Source: Candidatus Peregrinibacteria bacterium (GTDB taxonomy: Bacteria; Patescibacteriota; Gracilibacteria; Peribacterales; Peribacteraceae). Taken from it: 9,176 nucleotides of DNA. Positions 6,198 through 9,176 of this stretch are shown in pieces. The DNA is taken from NCBI GenBank assembly GCA_030638845.1, contig DAOWDW010000115.1, positions 1-9,176 of the forward strand, written 5' to 3'. The notes beneath the pieces are model-generated. The model did not search any database. It was not told the origin of the DNA and was given only the letters and a program-made list of their open reading frames with translations. How positions within the stretch are numbered: the stretch's first letter is position 1; every line of letters begins with the position of its first letter. A program made the position numbers and the translations under genes.

Positions 6198-9176
6198 TTA
6201 TGGGTTTATTACTGGCGGAAGAATATTTTCGATTTCATGTGTATCGAAGGGTGGGATTAAGTCTCTATATTTAACTTCATAAGGTACTTGTCCAGTATAG
6301 AGTGATTCTATAAACATTTTATTTCTTAAAAAATCAATTAAGTGCTGTTGGTCTTCTTCTTTTGGAGACTGTAAATGCCATCCGTCGGCTGGGTATACTG
6401 TTTGTCCTTGCTGTATTTCGCATGCCCAGTCTTCACGCTTACATGTATTTACCTCATTTGCGTCTCTTCTTTGCCCAATAGATTTAAAATCTTCTGGCAG
6501 TAAAATTCCTGGTCTAGAGCACATTCTTTGGAATCGTTCCAATAAATCCATTTCTGTATGAACACAAGTATCTCCAAATATAAAACAGTCTTCCTCTTTT
6601 CCATTGTCTATTTCTTCAGGGGCTTTCATTAAGCTTTTCCAAAAACGTTCATAGCTATATGTCATTCTTGCAATAATATCTTCTACTCTTGCTAAGAACT
6701 CATTGGAAAGATTTAGTCTTGGTTCTGGGATTTTACTTGTAATAAGAGGAGGACTATCTCCACGTTCTAGTTTTGCAAGACCGTTTCTTATAATTTCACG
6801 TATTTCTGGAATAGGAGGAAGAGGAGGAAGAGGATCTGGAACTACAAGATTTTTATTGTGCACCGAGGATGGAGTTATTTGGGACCAGTTAATTTTTACT
6901 TGAATAGGTTTTAATACAGGTAGAATAATAGGCTTCTCTGGATGAGCCATGTTTGATGTATTTATTACGATGTCTTTTTCTTGCTTAACTTTTATTCGTG
7001 GGAATTTTTTGAAATCTAATGGATCGTTATCACTGTTAAGTTGTTCATCTATACCGCCATCTAAATTTCCATTTATTTCCCTCCCAGGAAACCAATATTC
7101 ATTGTTGTCCATTTGCGAAGGGTATATACCTCCGTCATCTAGCAGAGAATATATTGGAAGTGTAAAGCGCTCATTTAGGCACCATGGCATATTTACTACA
7201 TCGTGAAAGTTAATATATGCTGCCTGAAGTCTTTTCCATTTTTCTCGTATATCATCCAGTGTATTTAATGAGGCAACATATTCATCAAATTTATATATAT
7301 TTTCTTCATGCCATCCTTTTATTTCATAAATAATTTGTTTTTGCCTTTCCAATATTGTTCCTTCGTAGTGGTATAAGTCACCTCGCAGTATTCTTACGTC
7401 TTCTATATGGTCTGCGTACTCTCGAAGCCTTTGAATAACTTGTGCAACATCACTACTTGCACCTGCACAGCTAGTAATAACAGGTGCTCCATCTCCTCTT
7501 TCCTTGTTTGCCTTAAATATAGCCCAAGTACACCATAAATTTGCCTGAGCCCTAAGTTCTATAGGATCTGCAAGTGGCAATAAAACTGGTATAATTTCTT
7601 CTTGTAAATGTAAGAGTGATGAGCGTTCAAGAAATCCTGCTGTCTCTCCAAGTAAATCATCTTTTATCTGTAAAATTACCTCTATAGATTTGGTATTTTC
7701 TTCTGCTTCTTTCTGACTTTCAGATACATAAAAAGGATCATTTAAATCGAGCCCCATAGTCCATGGGGTTGGCAAGATAAGTTTTACTTTTGGGGGTAGT
7801 AATAGTTTACTCATTTGCGTTTCTAATTCTTGCCACCATTCAACTATAGTTCTTTTTTCTCCTCTATCTTCAGTTACAGTTTCATCAAATGAGCGAATTA
7901 GTGATCCACTTGAAAATGGTTGGTTTACAGTAAGTTGAGGATATGTACGAATCTTACTTTCTCCTGGTGAAAGTAAGACATTACTTAAGTCCCAATTCTC
8001 TTTTTCAAGCATTTCCTCATTTGCCAGAGAAAATCCTCCTCCAAGTTTTGTATACCATAGATTGGTATCTTCATTAAATATTCTACTCGCTGTAATTTGA
8101 AAGTCTTCGGATGGTGGGTCTTCCCAAATATTTTCCGAAGCCCTTTTCCCAAATTCAACTTTTTCGTAGTTTGGTTTTTGAGTTTGCCACATATTTGTAA
8201 AATCATCTTCTTCACCTTCATAAGTATTTGCAATAATGCACTTAAATTGGTTTTGTGGAGATGCTTGGTATTGAGTGTCGTATTCTACATATAGTCCGTA
8301 ACAAGAAACGGGTACGTTACTAAAAGAAATATCATCATCTGGAACGTAGTCTCCTAAATCTCTTCTGTCACAACTACCTACGTACCTTCGGTAATATGAA
8401 AGATAAGGATAGCTATTCGAAACATTACCATCAATTTCATAATGTTGGCCTCGGCAATATTCTCCTGAGCAGGGGAGGCAGTTAGGTGCAGTAGTACTTC
8501 TGGTACAACAGTAATACCATTCCGAACTAACACTACAATTATCTCCAACATTAATACTGTGTGTTGGTGTGGGCTGTAAGTCAGAGTCATAGCAAGGACT
8601 TTCTTCACTTCCTTCGTTTGGGGGGTCTTCTCCTTCTCCTGCTTCTGGGCAGGATTCTGTCCAGACTAAGTAACCCCACCTTCTATTCATATCATCGCAT
8701 AGCGCGTCGCATGTCCATTTAACATTACCTCCTAATGGATCTGAATTAGCATTTATCCCATTTGCGTATATTTTTCCTCCTAAATCTGGGTAACTAGGTA
8801 CATCTGGACCTGGTCTTTGGCATGGGTGATCTAAATAAAATGGAGGGGATTCTGGTCTACAAGCAGATGTAATACCAACAGTATCTTCTGGGAATTGAAA
8901 ATTTTCTATTTCATCACGTATTGCCATTCCAGAAGGTATATTCCCAAGTGGCTCGCCATCCGTTCCAGGCACCCCAGTGACTTCTGCAATATATGATGAA
9001 GATAATGGATCTGATGAATCTATACTCATTCCTACTGCTTCTTCAAAAGGTACCCAGCCTCCACATTCTGCTTTTTTTAAATCTTCTTTTATTTCTTCTA
9101 TTTTACTATCAATAGTGTTTATAGATTCTGGGTTTGAGGGGACTCTAAGTGCATATGTACCTAGAGGCATTATTAA
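6198..9176 (-). CDS. Very large Cys-rich protein of unknown function, 5' end outside window
   Basis: I do not recognise a family. The first visible ATG is at 9170 and gives 990 residues, but the two codons before it (TTA, ATA) keep the frame open to the window edge. The ATG-started N-terminus has no signal peptide although the protein is Cys-rich, so the true start, with any export signal, probably lies outside. Numbering from that ATG, residues 36-311 hold 16 cysteines in an acidic, Gly/Tyr/Pro-rich region, including C221-C222, C231, C234 and C239. Residues about 480-545 and 575-655 look helical or coiled-coil. Residues 745-790 are Pro-rich with a short LPPLPP stalk, and the last 130 residues carry five more cysteines. 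No internal membrane helix is evident. The TAA stop is three bases from the next ATG, which indicates coupling. Inferred role: structural, extracytoplasmic. The reading frame is certain; the function is not known. Confidence 0.9.
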   Translation of the reverse strand, partial: LIMPLGTYALRVPSNPESINTIDSKIEEIKEDLKKAECGGWVPFEEAVGMSIDSSDPLSSSYIAEVTGVPGTDGEPLGNIPSGMAIRDEIENFQFPEDTVGITSACRPESPPFYLDHPCQRPGPDVPSYPDLGGKIYANGINANSDPLGGNVKWTCDALCDDMNRRWGYLVWTESCPEAGEGEDPPNEGSEESPCYDSDLQPTPTHSINVGDNCSVSSEWYYCCTRSTTAPNCLPCSGEYCRGQHYEIDGNVSNSYPYLSYYRRYVGSCDRRDLGDYVPDDDISFSNVPVSCYGLYVEYDTQYQASPQNQFKCIIANTYEGEEDDFTNMWQTQKPNYEKVEFGKRASENIWEDPPSEDFQITASRIFNEDTNLWYTKLGGGFSLANEEMLEKENWDLSNVLLSPGESKIRTYPQLTVNQPFSSGSLIRSFDETVTEDRGEKRTIVEWWQELETQMSKLLLPPKVKLILPTPWTMGLDLNDPFYVSESQKEAEENTKSIEVILQIKDDLLGETAGFLERSSLLHLQEEIIPVLLPLADPIELRAQANLWCTWAIFKANKERGDGAPVITSCAGASSDVAQVIQRLREYADHIEDVRILRGDLYHYEGTILERQKQIIYEIKGWHEENIYKFDEYVASLNTLDDIREKWKRLQAAYINFHDVVNMPWCLNERFTLPIYSLLDDGGIYPSQMDNNEYWFPGREINGNLDGGIDEQLNSDNDPLDFKKFPRIKVKQEKDIVINTSNMAHPEKPIILPVLKPIQVKINWSQITPSSVHNKNLVVPDPLPPLPPIPEIREIIRNGLAKLERGDSPPLITSKIPEPRLNLSNEFLARVEDIIARMTYSYERFWKSLMKAPEEIDNGKEEDCFIFGDTCVHTEMDLLERFQRMCSRPGILLPEDFKSIGQRRDANEVNTCKREDWACEIQQGQTVYPADGWHLQSPKEEDQQHLIDFLRNKMFIESLYTGQVPYEVKYRDLIPPFDTHEIENILPPVINP
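6814..6831. repeat. Nine-base tandem repeat encoding LPP-LPP
   Basis: GGAGGAAGA is present twice in direct tandem (6814-6822, 6823-6831). On the coding strand it encodes the PLPPLPPIP stretch of the giant protein (about residues 780-787), which reads as a rigid Pro-rich linker between its helical middle and C-terminal part. Confidence 0.75.

Noticed and set aside
7752..7768. Small inverted repeat CCCCAT ... ATGGGG inside the giant gene
   Set aside because: A six-base stem is expected by chance in nine kilobases and nothing else marks the site.
6703..8294. Plus-strand frames at 6703-6903, 6949-7206 and 8097-8294 and minus-strand frames at 7985-8233 and 8378-8608
   Set aside because: They are shadows within the giant gene; the Gly/Arg-rich one at 6703 is simply the reverse of the LPPLPP-coding repeat.
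242..9176. Alternative genetic code (TGA as glycine)
   Set aside because: TGA ends the 769-aa gene in an ATGA overlap and no in-frame TGA interrupts the other genes, so the standard bacterial code is sufficient.
242..9176. Defence, toxin-antitoxin, phage or transposon genes
   Set aside because: No transposase, integrase, nuclease, polymerase or capsid-like motifs were seen in any of the six translated proteins.

Overview
The window is one strand of gene-dense, AT-rich bacterial DNA. All six supported genes lie on the minus strand, so transcription runs from position 9176 towards position 1. The best guess for the host is a Patescibacteria/CPR bacterium, probably near Parcubacteria. The reasons are a pseudopilin of the style common there (GFTLIE leader, NPAKNFEDTQDAERY stretch, DLSPL and PVDPT segments), tight gene packing without Shine-Dalgarno sequences, and large exported Cys-rich proteins without recognisable domains. 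TGA ends one gene in a classic ATGA overlap, so the genetic code looks standard. That argues against the CPR lineages that read UGA as glycine. The taxonomic call is an inference.

Layout in transcription order: (1) 9176-6198, a protein of at least 990 aa, open at the window edge, with a Cys-rich N-terminal third, a helical middle and a Pro-rich linker; (2) 6194-5370, a 274-aa protein with a Sec signal peptide; (3) 5363-4590, a 257-aa protein with one N-terminal membrane anchor and a TTG start; (4) 4587-2278, a 769-aa exported protein with 27 cysteines; (5) 2281-752, a 509-aa exported protein with 14 cysteines and a CC-type cysteine module; (6) 727-242, a type IV pilin-like protein. The junctions are +3, +6, +2, -4 and +24 nt, so genes 1-5 are almost certainly one translationally coupled operon. 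The pilin may be both co-transcribed and driven by its own promoter, because a perfect TATAAT overlaps the preceding stop codon.

Positions 1-241 hold no gene. They contain a strong hairpin with a CTTG loop at 168-191, a nine-base inverted repeat on either side of it, a triplicated ACCAATA motif, and a hairpin followed by T residues at 17-50 that could end the operon.

I cannot assign a biochemical function to genes 1-5. Four of the five carry or probably carry export signals or anchors. The fifth (gene 1) is probably exported but its N-terminus is outside the window. The three largest share a CC-x(8-10)-C cysteine signature, and none shows an obvious enzyme motif. Together with the terminal pseudopilin, the simplest reading is a disulfide-stabilised, multi-subunit cell-surface assembly, perhaps associated with a pilus or secretion machine. 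This is the candidate undescribed system in the window.
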